A stretch of 64,000 nucleotides of DNA from Staphylococcus hsinchuensis (GTDB lineage Bacteria; Bacillota; Bacilli; Staphylococcales; Staphylococcaceae), in NCBI RefSeq assembly GCF_038789205.1, contig NZ_CP128355.1:2108001-2172000 (forward strand), read 5' to 3'. Numbering within the stretch: position 1 is the first letter of the stretch; every line of letters begins with the position of its first letter. A program made the translations under genes and the position numbers. Shown in pieces: positions 23,762-35,837 of the stretch. The notes beneath the pieces were generated by a model. The model saw only the letters and a program-made list of their open reading frames with translations. It did not search any database and was not told the origin of the DNA.

Positions 23762-25960
23762 TTAGTCCTCCTTCTTATCAATTGGAGCAAATTGTGCTAG
23801 TAATCGTTTAGGGCCTTCGGATTTAAAAATAATATCTAGTTCTACTGAACCGTTTTTGTCTGTAACATTACTTACCATACCCTCACCCCATGATTTATGA
23901 ACAACCTTGTCACCTACATTCCATTGTTGTGATGAAGTTGATGCTTTATTAGAGGTCATACGCTTACTATATCCTCGTTTTGGTGGTTGCTTTGTTGCAG
24001 AATTAATTTTTCGACTTGTACGATTACTTTGATTCACATTATCAAGTAAGCCTTCAGGTATTTCTCGTAAAAATCGTGAAGGCATATTGGATTGTGGTTT
24101 ACCGAATAGCATACGTGAAGTTGCATGTGTAATATATAACGTTTCTTCCGCTCGTGTAATGGCCACATAACAAATACGTCTTTCCTCTTCCATTTCATGA
24201 TCATCATCACTTTTAATAGCACGAATATGAGGGAAGAGGGATTCTTCCATACCCATAATAAAGACGACTGGAAATTCTAGACCTTTCGCAGAATGCATCG
24301 TCATTAATGTAATGCCATCTTCAATTTCAACTTCATCGATATCTGCTACAAGTGATAAATCAGTTAAGAAATTGATTAATGATTGTTCTTCTAACGGTGT
24401 GTTTTCTTCATAATCTTTTGGTACAGACATAAACTCGTCAATATTTTCTAATCTACTTCTAGATTCTAGCGTTTGTTCGCGTTCTAACATTTCACGATAT
24501 CCAGATTGTGTAAGTACTTCATCGACAATCTCACTAATTTCTAAAAACTCTTGCTGCTTAATAAGGTTTTGTATAGTGTCGTAAAACGTAATACATGACT
24601 GAGTAACTTTTTTAGATAAACCAATAAAATCTACTTCTGCTAAGGCATCAAACATACTAATATCATTTTGATTTGCATATGCTTGAATTTTTTCTACAGA
24701 GCTTGGGCCTACGCCACGTTTAGGTACATTAATGACACGTTGTAAACTAATATCATCGTTACTGTTGGCTATGATACGTAAATAACTCAGTAAATCTTTA
24801 ATTTCTTTACGGTCGTAGAACTTCTGACCGCCGACCATTGTATAAGGGATGTTAGATTTCATAAATGTTTCCTCTAACACACGAGATTGTGCATTTGTTC
24901 GGTACAGAATAGCCATATCTTTGAATTTTTTACCGTTACTTTGTTGTTTCTTAATTTCACGAACAACGTACTCTGCTTCATCTCTTTCAGTTGTTGCTTC
25001 GTAATAATGTATCTTGTCACCTTCATTATTACCAGTCCATAACCCTTTAGGTTTACGTTCAGTATTATTTTTAATGACTTCATTTGCTGCATTTAAAATT
25101 GTCTTAGTAGAACGATAATTTTGCTCTAAAAAGATAGTCTTGGCTTCTGGATAATCCTCTTCAAACGAAAGAATATTTTGAATATCCGCACCACGCCAAC
25201 CATAAATCGATTGATCTGAATCCCCTACGACACAAAGATTTTTAAATTTCTTTGCGAGTAAATTGACTAATGTATATTGGGCTTTGTTAGTATCTTGGTA
25301 CTCATCCACATGTATGTATTGAAATTTATTTTGATAATATTCTAAAACATCCGGTACACGTTCAAATAATCGAATGGTTGTCATAATTAAATCATCAAAA
25401 TCTAAAGCTTCATTTCTTGAAAGTTGACGTTGATATCCACTGTAAACTGTGGCAACCATTTGACTATAGTAATCTGTCGCCTCATTTTGAGCATCCTCTG
25501 GTGTTTTTAATTCATTTTTTAAATTACTAATCGCACCGATAAACATTCTAGGTTCAAACTTTTTACTATCGATATTTTCATTTTTTAATACGTCTTTAAT
25601 TACTGATTTCTGGTCAGTTGGGTCTATAATAGTAAAGTTACGTTCAATACCGATCCGGTCGGCATCTCTACGTAAGATACGCACACACATAGAGTGGAAA
25701 GTCGACATCCAAATAACTTGAGCTTCTTCTCCGACTAATTGTTCCACACGTGCTTTCATTTCTTTAGCCGCTTTATTTGTAAAAGTAATCGCTAGTACGT
25801 TATAAGGCGAAACATCCTTTTCATCTAATAAATAGGCAATGCGATGCGTTAATACACGCGTCTTTCCCGAACCTGCACCTGCCATGATTAGCAATGGACC
25901 TTCTGTTGTACGCACAGCCTGGCTTTGTTCATCGTTCATATTGTTTACTAATGCATTCAT
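23762..25960 (-). CDS. pcrA: ATP-dependent DNA helicase PcrA
   Basis: The 732-residue superfamily 1A 3'-5' helicase shows motif [14 protein letters not shown], motif [10 protein letters not shown], motif [16 protein letters not shown], motif IV EQNYRS, and motifs V/VI ([23 protein letters not shown]). A C-terminal Tudor-like RNA-polymerase-binding region ([15 protein letters not shown]) follows. It acts in repair, plasmid rolling-circle replication and clearing RNA polymerase. Its start overlaps the pcrB stop by 4 bp. Confidence 0.98.
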   Translation of the reverse strand: MNALVNNMNDEQSQAVRTTEGPLLIMAGAGSGKTRVLTHRIAYLLDEKDVSPYNVLAITFTNKAAKEMKARVEQLVGEEAQVIWMSTFHSMCVRILRRDADRIGIERNFTIIDPTDQKSVIKDVLKNENIDSKKFEPRMFIGAISNLKNELKTPEDAQNEATDYYSQMVATVYSGYQRQLSRNEALDFDDLIMTTIRLFERVPDVLEYYQNKFQYIHVDEYQDTNKAQYTLVNLLAKKFKNLCVVGDSDQSIYGWRGADIQNILSFEEDYPEAKTIFLEQNYRSTKTILNAANEVIKNNTERKPKGLWTGNNEGDKIHYYEATTERDEAEYVVREIKKQQSNGKKFKDMAILYRTNAQSRVLEETFMKSNIPYTMVGGQKFYDRKEIKDLLSYLRIIANSNDDISLQRVINVPKRGVGPSSVEKIQAYANQNDISMFDALAEVDFIGLSKKVTQSCITFYDTIQNLIKQQEFLEISEIVDEVLTQSGYREMLEREQTLESRSRLENIDEFMSVPKDYEENTPLEEQSLINFLTDLSLVADIDEVEIEDGITLMTMHSAKGLEFPVVFIMGMEESLFPHIRAIKSDDDHEMEEERRICYVAITRAEETLYITHATSRMLFGKPQSNMPSRFLREIPEGLLDNVNQSNRTSRKINSATKQPPKRGYSKRMTSNKASTSSQQWNVGDKVVHKSWGEGMVSNVTDKNGSVELDIIFKSEGPKRLLAQFAPIDKKED

Positions 25961-26649
25961 TGACGCGACTCCTTTATCTTTACTGTTTTTAGTGCTTTTT
26001 TAATATCGGTGTAAATGATATCTCCGACTATGATTGTATCTGCAAATGATGCCATCTCTTGGGCTTCACCTAAACTTGAGATACCCCCACCATAAAACAA
26101 TTGTGTATCCGTTAATATATCTGCGGCAGCTTTAACTTTGTCTACCTCTCCATAAGTGCCACTATATTCTAAATACATGACTGGTAATTGATACATATAA
26201 TTAACCATTTGTGCATAAGCTTCTATATCATCTTCGCTTAAATCAGTTTGGGATTTGGTCACTTGAGCTACTTTACTATCAGGATTTAATACGACATAAC
26301 CTTCGAAAATAAACTCATCAAAATCAATCACATGGCCATACGATTTCAATGCCTCTAATAAAATGCCATTATGATATGTTACGTCGTTGCTATTTAATAC
26401 AGTAGGCACAAAGTAGAAATCAAATCCTGGCATTACACTTTCTACATTTGAAATTTCCAGTGCCAATGGTAGAGGGTATCTTCTTACGCGACTCATTAAA
26501 TGAATAACGTTATCTTCTGTAACGTCATCTGTTCCCCCAATAACAATCGCATCTGTATTTGACATACAAATCGCATCTAAATCCTCATCACTAATTGATT
26601 TAGCTGGATCTAATTTAAATATATGTTTCCATTGTTTAATATCATACAT
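25957..26649 (-). CDS. pcrB: Heptaprenylglyceryl phosphate synthase PcrB
   Basis: The 230-residue TIM-barrel prenyltransferase of the GGGP/HepGP synthase family joins heptaprenyl diphosphate to sn-glycerol-1-phosphate. Motifs include [27 protein letters not shown] and the phosphate-binding [13 protein letters not shown] with VGDIIY. It makes an archaeal-type ether lipid precursor in Firmicutes. It is first in the pcrB-pcrA-ligA-camS run and coupled to pcrA by an ATGA-type overlap. Confidence 0.93.
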   Translation of the reverse strand: MYDIKQWKHIFKLDPAKSISDEDLDAICMSNTDAIVIGGTDDVTEDNVIHLMSRVRRYPLPLALEISNVESVMPGFDFYFVPTVLNSNDVTYHNGILLEALKSYGHVIDFDEFIFEGYVVLNPDSKVAQVTKSQTDLSEDDIEAYAQMVNYMYQLPVMYLEYSGTYGEVDKVKAAADILTDTQLFYGGGISSLGEAQEMASFADTIIVGDIIYTDIKKALKTVKIKESRQ

Positions 26650-26762
26650 TACTGGAGACTCCTTTAATTAACATACAATTAATTATATCATTTTTATTCT
26701 TTGAGTTCTAAAATGAAACTATGTATTTTTAACACGTATTTTAATTCATCTCAAGCACAAAA

Positions 26763-26797
26763 AACAAACCAAATACGGCATCGTATTTGGTTTGTTA
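26763..26797 (-). terminator. Terminator of the yerC-like gene
   Basis: A perfect stem (ACAAACCAAATACG / CGTATTTGGTTTGT) with a 4-nt loop, about 85 bp beyond the yerC-like stop and upstream of pcrB. The T run is short on both strands. Confidence 0.7.
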
Positions 26798-26880
26798 GTA
26801 ATTATTAAATTATTTTGTTTCAGTAGCTCAATTAACTTCATATGAAAGAAAGTTTAATGTATAACTTCACTAAAGTTTAT

Positions 26881-27180
26881 TTAATCTGTTGTCGGAATGT
26901 TCATGCGTTCTAATATAATCGTATATGCATCATTACCCCATTGTAATGAGCGTTTGACTCTAGAGATTGTGGCAGTAGATGCACCTGATTCTTGTTCAAT
27001 TGTCGCATAAGTATACCCTTGTTTAATCATCTTAGCGACTTGTAATCTTTGTGATAGTGATTGTATTTCATTGACTGTACATAAATCATCAAAAAATTGA
27101 TAACATTCTTCTCTGGTTTCAAGCGTTAAAATAGCATCGAACAATTCGTCTAGTGCTTGGCCTCTTAATTTTTCAATTTG
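26881..27180 (-). CDS. YerC/YecD family TrpR-like DNA-binding protein
   Basis: The 99-residue protein has the Trp-repressor-like fold: ETREECYQFFDDLCTVNEIQ, then a helix-turn-helix (GYTYATIEQESGASTATISR). It is related to TrpR but lacks evidence for tryptophan binding, and its targets are unknown. The ATG at 27180 follows AGGGG by 8 nt; the open frame starts nine codons upstream. It is monocistronic between pcrB and purB. Confidence 0.85.
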   Translation of the reverse strand, partial: QIEKLRGQALDELFDAILTLETREECYQFFDDLCTVNEIQSLSQRLQVAKMIKQGYTYATIEQESGASTATISRVKRSLQWGNDAYTIILERMNIPTTD

Positions 27181-27274
27181 CATAAAAACAACCCCTGTAT
27201 CTTTCAAATTAATCTCATTTTAACGTACTAATACATTAAAGTGTAACGATTAATATTGAGAAATTCAAGTATAG

Positions 27275-28588
<1,314 letters not shown>

Positions 28589-28652
28589 CTATCTTTCAAT
28601 TTTATAGTTCCACAAACTCCAAAACTTGTACATTTTATAATTTTTATCGGTT

Positions 28653-28665
28653 AAAGTTCGTGTTT
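28653..28665 (-). promoter_or_regulatory. Possible PurR box upstream of purB
   Basis: The minus strand reads AAACACGAACTTT, close to the PurBox pattern AWWWCCGAACWWT with the CGAAC core kept and two mismatches. It lies about 80 bp upstream of the purB ATG. PurR control of purine genes is known in staphylococci; this site is a weak match. Confidence 0.3.
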
Positions 28666-28749
28666 GACCTCTTCAATCATAGTTTAACAGAATTATGTAT
28701 AAATGTATAAATGTTTTTATCATCTTTTGTTAAAATCTTTCTACTTAAA

Positions 28750-28810
28750 TAAAAAGTCACTTTGTCTAATTCAAGACGATAAATTACTTGAACCAACAAA
28801 ATGACTTTTA
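28750..28810. terminator. Hairpin between purB and the NETI-motif gene
   Basis: AAAAGTCACTTTGT and ACAAAATGACTTTT pair with one mismatch around a 30-nt loop, flanked by A and T runs. It lies in the gap after the NETI-motif gene on the minus strand and likely ends that unit. Confidence 0.65.
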
Positions 28811-28848
28811 AGCATTTCTTACTGATAGCGTTACTTCTCTATGAATAC

Positions 28849-29040
28849 TTATGATTCATCCATTAACTTTCCAACAAACTGTATTTCTTGTCTAAGGACT
28901 TCAATTTCACCATTTTTATTTTCTTTATAGACTGGTTTTTCAAATCGTTTTACGGGCATATATCCCGCTTCTCGCATGCGTTTCAAACAATCTTGAATTG
29001 ATTCTTGTTCTTCGACAATAAATTTTTGTTGTTTTTTCAT
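28849..29040 (-). CDS. NETI motif-containing small protein
   Basis: The 63-residue basic protein begins [19 protein letters not shown] and contains [17 protein letters not shown], typical of the small NETI-motif family found in Bacillales. The eponymous motif is here VEEQES-like, and the function is unknown. Its start overlaps the DUF2179 gene stop by 4 bp (ATGA), so the two are cotranslated. Confidence 0.8.
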   Translation of the reverse strand: MKKQQKFIVEEQESIQDCLKRMREAGYMPVKRFEKPVYKENKNGEIEVLRQEIQFVGKLMDES

Positions 29041-29618
29041 ATACTTTCCACTTCATCCGTATCATATTGTTTTAATTTCTTACTTCTAACACCTTTGGCC
29101 CAGAAACCACCGTTAATAGTTCTAGGTTCATATGCGACGATAAATGCTTTCTCATCTATTTGCTTAATCGTTTCGATTAATTTAAATTCAAATCTTCTTG
29201 GTGTTAGAATTTGTAAATTTAGTCGTTCTCCATCTCTGCCGTGTGCAGTATAATGTGTGACACCATAACCTAAATCTCTTAATTGTCTTGGTAAATCTAG
29301 CTCATATTCTGAAGATGTGACATTGACAACTGTGTATCCTAAAGCTAATTTCTCCACTATCTTCATACCTACAATAATCCCAATTGAAAAGCCAAAAGCA
29401 TACGCAATGACATTTTGAATTTGATCTAAACTAGACATAACCATACCTAGCCCAACAACATAAACAAGTACTTCTAAAAAACTTACAACTGCAGCAACAT
29501 AACGATAACCTTTTAATGTTAAAATTGTTCTCATTGTTAAGAACGTAACGTAAGCAACATTAATTACGAATATCGCTAACACCATCAACCATGGATTCGA
29601 CGTTATTAGTGACATCAC
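29037..29618 (-). CDS. DUF2179/UPF0316 membrane protein
   Basis: The 193-residue protein has three N-terminal membrane helices ([58 protein letters not shown]), then a cytoplasmic DUF2179 domain with [20 protein letters not shown]. The soluble part resembles ligand-binding domains of YitT-type proteins. The function is unknown. It pairs with the NETI-motif gene. Confidence 0.88.
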   Translation of the reverse strand: MMSLITSNPWLMVLAIFVINVAYVTFLTMRTILTLKGYRYVAAVVSFLEVLVYVVGLGMVMSSLDQIQNVIAYAFGFSIGIIVGMKIVEKLALGYTVVNVTSSEYELDLPRQLRDLGYGVTHYTAHGRDGERLNLQILTPRRFEFKLIETIKQIDEKAFIVAYEPRTINGGFWAKGVRSKKLKQYDTDEVESI

Positions 29619-29697
29619 ACATTTCCCTTTCTGTTCATTAAATTCACATTATTTTATCAGTGAATATTTAATTTGTCACTAGAAAGTTTTCGGGTTT

Positions 29698-30519
29698 TTA
29701 ATTTTTAGGCCAAGTGTATCTCGTGTAGGCTAGTTCACGTTTATGCGCAGCTTTGATATAGTGATTTTCAATAGTATCTTTTGCTTCACTCGGTACAGAT
29801 TTACCTTCTAAATAATCATCAATGTCATGATAACTAACACCAAGCGCTTCTTCATCTGGCAATTGAGGTTTATCATCTTCTAAATCAGCTGTCGGTACTT
29901 TATCGTATAAATGTTGTGGTGCTTCTAGATATTGTAATAGTTGTTTGCCTTGACGTTTATTAAGGCCAAAGATTGGTGCAATATCTGCTGCCCCATCACC
30001 ATATTTTGTATAAAAACCAGTTACATTTTCAGCAGAATGGTCTGTACCGACAACGATGCCTTGATGATGTGCGGCAATAGAATATTGTACTTTCATACGT
30101 TCACGAGCCTTTTCATTACCTTTATGGAAATCATTAAGTGTAATTCCAGATGCTTCCAGTGACGCAACACTTTGATCAACTGCTGGTTTAATATTTACTG
30201 TATACGTTTTGTCAGGCTCTATAAATGCTAAGGCATCTTCGACTTCGTCAGCGTCTTTTTGCACACCATAAGGTAGCTTCACAGCTATAAACTCACAGTG
30301 AACATCCTCTTGTTTCAGTTCGTTAACAGCAATTTGACATAACTTGCCTGTTAATGTTGAATCTTGTCCTCCTGAGATACCTAATACTAATGATTCGATA
30401 AATGAGTGTGATTGAACATAACTTTTGATAAATTGTATAATACTGCGAGTTTCAGCGTGACTGTCAATTTCAGGTTTAACTTTCATTTCTCTTACAACGA
30501 TATCTTGCAAGTTACTCAT
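29698..30519 (-). CDS. nadE: Ammonia-dependent NAD+ synthetase
   Basis: The 273-residue N-type ATP pyrophosphatase has the PP-loop [11 protein letters not shown] near residue 45 and [23 protein letters not shown]. It converts nicotinate adenine dinucleotide to NAD+. There is no glutaminase domain, so free ammonia is used. Its start overlaps the pncB stop by 8 bp, placing the first and last steps of nicotinate salvage in one operon. Confidence 0.96.
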   Translation of the reverse strand: MSNLQDIVVREMKVKPEIDSHAETRSIIQFIKSYVQSHSFIESLVLGISGGQDSTLTGKLCQIAVNELKQEDVHCEFIAVKLPYGVQKDADEVEDALAFIEPDKTYTVNIKPAVDQSVASLEASGITLNDFHKGNEKARERMKVQYSIAAHHQGIVVGTDHSAENVTGFYTKYGDGAADIAPIFGLNKRQGKQLLQYLEAPQHLYDKVPTADLEDDKPQLPDEEALGVSYHDIDDYLEGKSVPSEAKDTIENHYIKAAHKRELAYTRYTWPKN

Positions 30520-31981
30520 TTTCTTCTTCCATCTCCTTCACATGTTCTGCTACTTCGAAAATGCGTTTATGTTTATTTTCCCAACAAGCTGTACTTAAAT
30601 CAACTGGATAATCTTGTGGGTTGAGGTGACGTTTATTTTCTTCCCAAAGATGTAACAGATTGTCATCTAAATATGCTTGTGCTTCTTTCTCACTTGGCAA
30701 CTCATAGACAAGTTTACCTTCTTTAAAAATGTCATGATGCAAGTTTTTCGCTGTAAAAGATTTAATGAATTTCATTTTATATGTGTGAACTGGATGGAAT
30801 AATTTAAGTGGTGATTCTGCGTCAGGATCTTCGTGTTCTAAAGTAATGTAATCACCTTCTGCTTTATTTGTTTTCTTATTAATAATACGATACACATTTT
30901 TCTTACCAGGTGTTGTTACTTTTTCCGCATTATTAGACAATTTGATACGATCAACATATTCGCCAGAGCTGTCTTGCACGGCTACGAGTTTGTAAACTGC
31001 ACCTAAAGCAGGTTGATCATATCCGGTGATTAATTTCGTCCCAATCCCCCATGAATTCACTTTAGCACCTTGAGATTTCAAACTCATTATCGTCTGTTCA
31101 TCTAAATCATTTGAAGCGATAATTTTGGTGTCTGTAAATCCTGCTTCATCAAGCATTTTACGTGCTTCTTTAGATAAATAAGCGATATCACCTGAGTCTA
31201 AACGTATGCCGACGAAATTAATTTTATCTCCTAACTCTTTCGCAACTTTTATCGCAGTCGGCACACCTGATTTCAATGTATGGAATGTATCTACTAAGAA
31301 CACACAATCTTTATGGCGCTCTGCGTATTTTTTAAAGGCAATGTATTCATCCCCATAAGTCTGAACAAGCGCATGTGCGTGCGTTCCCGAAACAGGAATA
31401 CCAAATAGTTTACCAGCTCGTACATTACTCGTTGAATCAAAACCACCTATGTAAGCTGCTCTAGCTCCCCATAGTGCAGCGTCGGTTTCTTGTGCACGTC
31501 TCGTTCCAAATTCCATAAGCTGATCTTGTGGTGCAACATGTCTAATTCGACTTGCTTTTGTAGTTATAAGTGTATGGAAATTCACTATATTTAATAACAT
31601 CGTTTCTATTAATTGAGCTTGAATTAAAGGGGCTTCCACTCTAATAAGTGGTTCGTTACCAAAACAAAGCTCGCCTTCTTGCATTGAACGAATATTCCCA
31701 GTAAATTTTAAAGTTTTTAAATAACTCAGAAAATCATCTTTGTAACCAATCGATTTTAAATATTCAATATCAGATGATGAAAAATGGAAGTTTTCAATAA
31801 AATCAATTACACGTTTCAACCCATTAAATACGGCATATCCACTATCAAACGGCATATTTCTAAAGTATAAATCAAATACTGACCAACGTTCATGAATCCC
31901 ATCATTCCAATAACTTTCAGCCATATTTATTTGATACAGATCGTTATGCAATACAAAGGTATCGTCTTCGTATTGGTACAT
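30512..31981 (-). CDS. pncB: Nicotinate phosphoribosyltransferase
   Basis: The 489-residue enzyme converts nicotinic acid and PRPP to nicotinate mononucleotide. Signatures are [54 protein letters not shown] and [14 protein letters not shown] chose the ATG at 31981 with GGAG upstream; the open frame extends 20 more codons without family match. It is divergent from nos. Confidence 0.96.
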   Translation of the reverse strand: MYQYEDDTFVLHNDLYQINMAESYWNDGIHERWSVFDLYFRNMPFDSGYAVFNGLKRVIDFIENFHFSSSDIEYLKSIGYKDDFLSYLKTLKFTGNIRSMQEGELCFGNEPLIRVEAPLIQAQLIETMLLNIVNFHTLITTKASRIRHVAPQDQLMEFGTRRAQETDAALWGARAAYIGGFDSTSNVRAGKLFGIPVSGTHAHALVQTYGDEYIAFKKYAERHKDCVFLVDTFHTLKSGVPTAIKVAKELGDKINFVGIRLDSGDIAYLSKEARKMLDEAGFTDTKIIASNDLDEQTIMSLKSQGAKVNSWGIGTKLITGYDQPALGAVYKLVAVQDSSGEYVDRIKLSNNAEKVTTPGKKNVYRIINKKTNKAEGDYITLEHEDPDAESPLKLFHPVHTYKMKFIKSFTAKNLHHDIFKEGKLVYELPSEKEAQAYLDDNLLHLWEENKRHLNPQDYPVDLSTACWENKHKRIFEVAEHVKEMEEENE

Positions 31982-32195
31982 CACTATCACTCCAATCAAC
32001 TTTTTCATCAGTTTAGCATAAAAGCGATAACAGAAACACATGATAACTACACAATAAACATAATTGTTACAAATTAACTGAATTATTTGCGAATATTTTT
32101 ATAAATTTTAAATTAACTGCAACAAAATAGTGACATTTTCATCAGAATGATTCTATTTTACAGAAAATAATTTATAATATGGTCGAGGTGTTAAT

Positions 32196-33260
32196 ATGTT
32201 AGAACAAGCTAGAACATTCATAGAGACCATGTATCAAGAATTACAATACGAGCCACAAGCAATTTCTAAGCGAATACATGAAATCGAACGTGAGATTAAC
32301 GAGAGAGACACTTACTCACATACGTCAGAAGAACTTAAATATGGTGCCAAAATGGCCTGGAGAAATTCAAATCGATGCATTGGCCGGTTCTTTTGGGAGA
32401 CATTACATGTAATCGATGCAAGAGATATTCGAACAGAACAAGCATTTATAAATAGTATCGAACACCATATCAAATTCGCCACAAATGATGGAAAGATCAA
32501 GCCTTGTATTACAATTTATTCTGCGGAGGACCCACCAACAATTTATAACAACCAGCTCATTAGATATGCGGGGTACGTTGAAAAAGGTGACCCTGCTGAA
32601 CAAGAAGTTACGCAACTCGCACACCATTTAGGTTGGTCAGGTGGATATACAGACTTTGATATACTGCCCCTGATTTACCGTTGTCCAAATGGCTCTATGA
32701 AGTATCACGAATATAATTCAAATATAATAAAAGAAGTCCCTATTACACATGACAAATTCCCTAAACTCAAAAGCCTTAACTTGAAGTGGTATGCAGTACC
32801 AATCATTTCAAATATGGATTTAAAAATTGGTGGCATTACTTATCCAACGGCACCATTCAATGGATGGTACATGGTAAATGAAATCGCAGTACGAAACTTT
32901 ACAGACAGTTATCGCTATAATTTATTAGAAAAAGTTGCAGCCGCTTTCGAATTTGATACACTTAAAAATAATTCATTTAATAAAGATCGCACACTCGTAG
33001 AATTGAATGATGCGGTATACCAATCATTTAAAAACGAAGGCGTTTCAATTGTTGATCATTTAACCGCTTCAAAACAGTTTGAAAGATTTGAATCAAATGA
33101 ACATAAACAACATAGAACAGTTACTGGTAAATGGTCTTGGTTAGCACCATCGTTATCGCCTACACTCGTTTCTAACTATCATCATGGTTATGATAACACT
33201 ATGCGAGAGCCCAATTTCTTCTATAAAAAGAGAGGCACTTCAGGCTGCCCCTTCCATTAG
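32196..33260 (+). CDS. nos: Bacterial nitric oxide synthase, oxygenase-only
   Basis: The 354-residue haem protein lacks the reductase domain, as bacterial NOS does. The haem-ligating Cys is in [14 protein letters not shown] near residue 60; substrate-binding Glu is in [16 protein letters not shown]. It makes NO from arginine with electrons from a housekeeping flavodoxin or reductase. In S. aureus NOS protects against oxidants and supports respiration. GAGGTG precedes the ATG, and pheA follows 36 bp downstream. Confidence 0.97.
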   Translation: MLEQARTFIETMYQELQYEPQAISKRIHEIEREINERDTYSHTSEELKYGAKMAWRNSNRCIGRFFWETLHVIDARDIRTEQAFINSIEHHIKFATNDGKIKPCITIYSAEDPPTIYNNQLIRYAGYVEKGDPAEQEVTQLAHHLGWSGGYTDFDILPLIYRCPNGSMKYHEYNSNIIKEVPITHDKFPKLKSLNLKWYAVPIISNMDLKIGGITYPTAPFNGWYMVNEIAVRNFTDSYRYNLLEKVAAAFEFDTLKNNSFNKDRTLVELNDAVYQSFKNEGVSIVDHLTASKQFERFESNEHKQHRTVTGKWSWLAPSLSPTLVSNYHHGYDNTMREPNFFYKKRGTSGCPFH

Positions 33261-33296
33261 ATAACAATTTACTCATCACTCAAGGAGTCACACGCT

Positions 33297-34100
33297 ATGA
33301 AATTATACTATTTAGGTCCAAAAGGCACTTTCTCATATTTAGCAGCACAACAATACAAATCAGAAAATGAAGTAAATTACGTCTCGAAATCCAACCTCTA
33401 TGAAGTGGTCAATGCTGTATCTAACGACGACAAAAGTATTGCAGTCGTCCCTATTGAAAATTCAATCGAAGGGACTATCAATATTGTCGCTGATGCGCTA
33501 ACGCAGCAAAATATTTTTGCACATGGAGAGATACATTTAAATATTCAATTCGCGCTTTATGGATTAGACCATGTCCATCCAAGTGATATTGCACAAGTTT
33601 ATTCCATAGCACCTGCTATCAGTCAAACAAGTCATTTCATTCAAAAAAATCAATACACTTATGACTACGTAGATAGCACGATTGCTAGTCTGGAAAAGAT
33701 TACTGAAAATATCGGTGCTATTGCACCATTAGGTAGTGGAGAACCCTATGGTTACAAACCACTTGTCAAAAACATACAAGACTATCCACACAATACAACA
33801 CGTTTCTTAGTCGTGAGTAACCAACCCGAATATAGCAACTTAGCAACCGATACGATGCTCTTAATCACACCGAAACAGGACAAAGCTGGTTTACTTGCAA
33901 GCATATTAAATACATTCGCTATGTTTAATATCAACCTTTCGTGGATTGAATCACGACCTCTTAAAACAAAATTAGGTATGTATCATTTCTTCGTGCAAGC
34001 CGATACACCTATGAATGATGAACTTAAAAAGATTATGACTATTTTACACACTTTAGATTTTGAAGTAACAATTATCGGTTCGTTTAAACGAATCAATTAA
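33297..34100 (+). CDS. pheA: Prephenate dehydratase
   Basis: The 267-residue enzyme makes phenylpyruvate from prephenate. The PDT domain shows LGPKGTFSYLAA, VVPIENSIEGTINIVAD and the catalytic NTTRFLVV region. The C-terminal ACT domain has the ESRPLKTKLGMYHFF Phe-binding signature, predicting feedback inhibition. It is probably cotranscribed with nos, a pairing also seen in S. aureus as I recall it. Confidence 0.95.
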   Translation: MKLYYLGPKGTFSYLAAQQYKSENEVNYVSKSNLYEVVNAVSNDDKSIAVVPIENSIEGTINIVADALTQQNIFAHGEIHLNIQFALYGLDHVHPSDIAQVYSIAPAISQTSHFIQKNQYTYDYVDSTIASLEKITENIGAIAPLGSGEPYGYKPLVKNIQDYPHNTTRFLVVSNQPEYSNLATDTMLLITPKQDKAGLLASILNTFAMFNINLSWIESRPLKTKLGMYHFFVQADTPMNDELKKIMTILHTLDFEVTIIGSFKRIN

Positions 34101-34134
34101 TACAGAGCGAAATATAACGAATCCCTGCATAAAA

Positions 34135-34172
34135 AACTGGCTAATAAAAACGTTATTAGCCAGTCTATTTTT
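34135..34172. terminator. Bidirectional terminator between pheA and sdcS
   Basis: AACTGGCTAATAA / TTATTAGCCAGT stem with a short loop, flanked by an A run and TCTATTTTTAT, between convergent genes. Confidence 0.88.
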
Positions 34173-34180
34173 ATATTTAA

Positions 34181-35740
34181 TTATTTCAATGGTAATGGTT
34201 TTGTAACGTCGATACCTAATACAGGTGGTACTAAGAAATAAACGATGAGCACGATGATAATTACGCTAAGTATATTAACCCAGAATCCAACGGTTGCCAT
34301 TTTTTTAATAGAAATACGTCCTGTACCAAAGACAATCGCATTAGGTGGTGTACCTACGGGTAACATATATGCACAGTTCGCTGCCATTGCTGCAGGCACC
34401 ATTAATAATAATGGGTGCACTTGTACCGCTACAGACAAAGTAGCTAATATAGGCAATATCATAGTTGCCGTTGCTGTATTAGAAGTAATTTCAGTTAAGA
34501 ACAATACAAAGATCGTAATAACAATCACGATAATAATTGGGCTAACCCCATCGATTAATTTAAGCTGTTCACCTAACCATTTTGCTAAACCACTCTTTGA
34601 AATTCCTTCAGCTAAAGCTAAACCTCCACCAAATAAGATGAGTACGCCCCATGGTAGATCTTTAGCCACTTCCCAATCAATAATACGTTTATGTTTTTCT
34701 TTGTTTTTAGCTGGAATTAAAAATAATAATACTGAGATAAACATCGCAATGGTTCCATCTGCAACTTCGGATGTTACACTCCAATTTTTGAGCAAGAATT
34801 CTCTGCTAATCCATAATAAACTAGCTAAAATGAAAACTGCTTGAACAACTTTTTCTTCATATTTCATTTTGCCTAGTTCGTTTAATTTTTCCTTAATGAG
34901 ATCTTGGCCACCTGGCAATGATTTCATATCATGTTTAAATGCGATAAATCGTATGTAGAACCATACTAGCCCTAACAGTAAAATGACGGTTGGTACACCT
35001 ATAATCATCCATTTTGCGAAACTTATTTCTTGGCCGAAAGTAGATTGAAATTGTCCTTTCAAGATAATTAAAGGCGGTGTCCCGATAAGTGTACCGAGCC
35101 CTCCTATTGTTCCAGCATATCCAATTGCCAGAACCAGTGATTGTTCAAATTTCTTCAAACTGCTTGAGCTGACATTCTCTTCTCTTAGTTCGTTTGCCTC
35201 TTTAATAATTGCTAACCCAATTGGAATCATAATCATGACTGCTGCAGTGTTCGAAACAAACATAGATAAAAATGCTGTAGCAACCATAAATCCTAATAAA
35301 ATCTTCCCAGTACTTGTACCTAAATAACTAATAATGGTTAATGCCACTCTCGTATGCAAATTCCATCTTTCCATGGCTATAGCTAGTATAAAGCCACCTA
35401 AAAATAAAAATATAATATCGTTACCATATTTCGCTGATACCTCATCAGGATTCAACACATGACCGATAGGTAATAAAATCAAAGGTAAAAAACTTGTGGC
35501 CGCAATTGGAATAGCTTCTGTAATCCACCAAGTAGCTATCCATAAAGTAATCGCTAAAACAAAAACACCCTTACTAGGTAAACCATGTGGATGTACAAAC
35601 AATAATGTTAATACAAATAACAATGGCCCTAATATGAGTCCAATCAACTGTCCCAAATTATATGACGGTTTCTTTTGCTGTTTAGAAAAGAAAGTTAAAT
35701 AATGCGCTGCTCTAGAGTCCCCTTTTTCTAGATTTAACAT
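34181..35740 (-). CDS. sdcS: Sodium/dicarboxylate symporter SdcS (DASS/SLC13 family)
   Basis: The 519-residue polytopic transporter carries the two Ser-Asn-Thr sodium/substrate motifs of the family: FVSNTAAVMIMIP near residue 165 and EITSNTATATMILP near residue 430. It imports succinate, fumarate or malate with sodium. The start codon is preceded by a run of seven Gs acting as the ribosome-binding site. A cre-like site lies 80-93 bp upstream of the ATG, predicting CcpA control. Confidence 0.94.
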   Translation of the reverse strand: MLNLEKGDSRAAHYLTFFSKQQKKPSYNLGQLIGLILGPLLFVLTLLFVHPHGLPSKGVFVLAITLWIATWWITEAIPIAATSFLPLILLPIGHVLNPDEVSAKYGNDIIFLFLGGFILAIAMERWNLHTRVALTIISYLGTSTGKILLGFMVATAFLSMFVSNTAAVMIMIPIGLAIIKEANELREENVSSSSLKKFEQSLVLAIGYAGTIGGLGTLIGTPPLIILKGQFQSTFGQEISFAKWMIIGVPTVILLLGLVWFYIRFIAFKHDMKSLPGGQDLIKEKLNELGKMKYEEKVVQAVFILASLLWISREFLLKNWSVTSEVADGTIAMFISVLLFLIPAKNKEKHKRIIDWEVAKDLPWGVLILFGGGLALAEGISKSGLAKWLGEQLKLIDGVSPIIIVIVITIFVLFLTEITSNTATATMILPILATLSVAVQVHPLLLMVPAAMAANCAYMLPVGTPPNAIVFGTGRISIKKMATVGFWVNILSVIIIVLIVYFLVPPVLGIDVTKPLPLK

Positions 35741-35819
35741 AATATCCCCCCCACAAATTTTGTGAATATTCTAAATATTATTTAATTATAACACAAATAT
35801 CTTAAAAGGAAATATTATA

Positions 35820-35833
35820 TTTAAGCGCTTTCA
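35820..35833 (-). promoter_or_regulatory. cre-like CcpA operator upstream of sdcS
   Basis: The minus strand reads TGAAAGCGCTTAAA, matching cre (TGNAANCGNTNNCA) at all but one fixed position. It lies just upstream of a TATAAT-containing promoter for sdcS and immediately 3' of the beta-helix gene. Carbon catabolite control of a dicarboxylate importer is biologically sensible. Confidence 0.6.
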
Positions 35834-35837
35834 TTAT

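Noticed and set aside
34245..34844. A 199-codon plus-strand ORF opposite sdcS
   Set aside because: It is antisense to a clear transporter gene, with low-complexity Ile/Thr/Val composition mirroring membrane helices.
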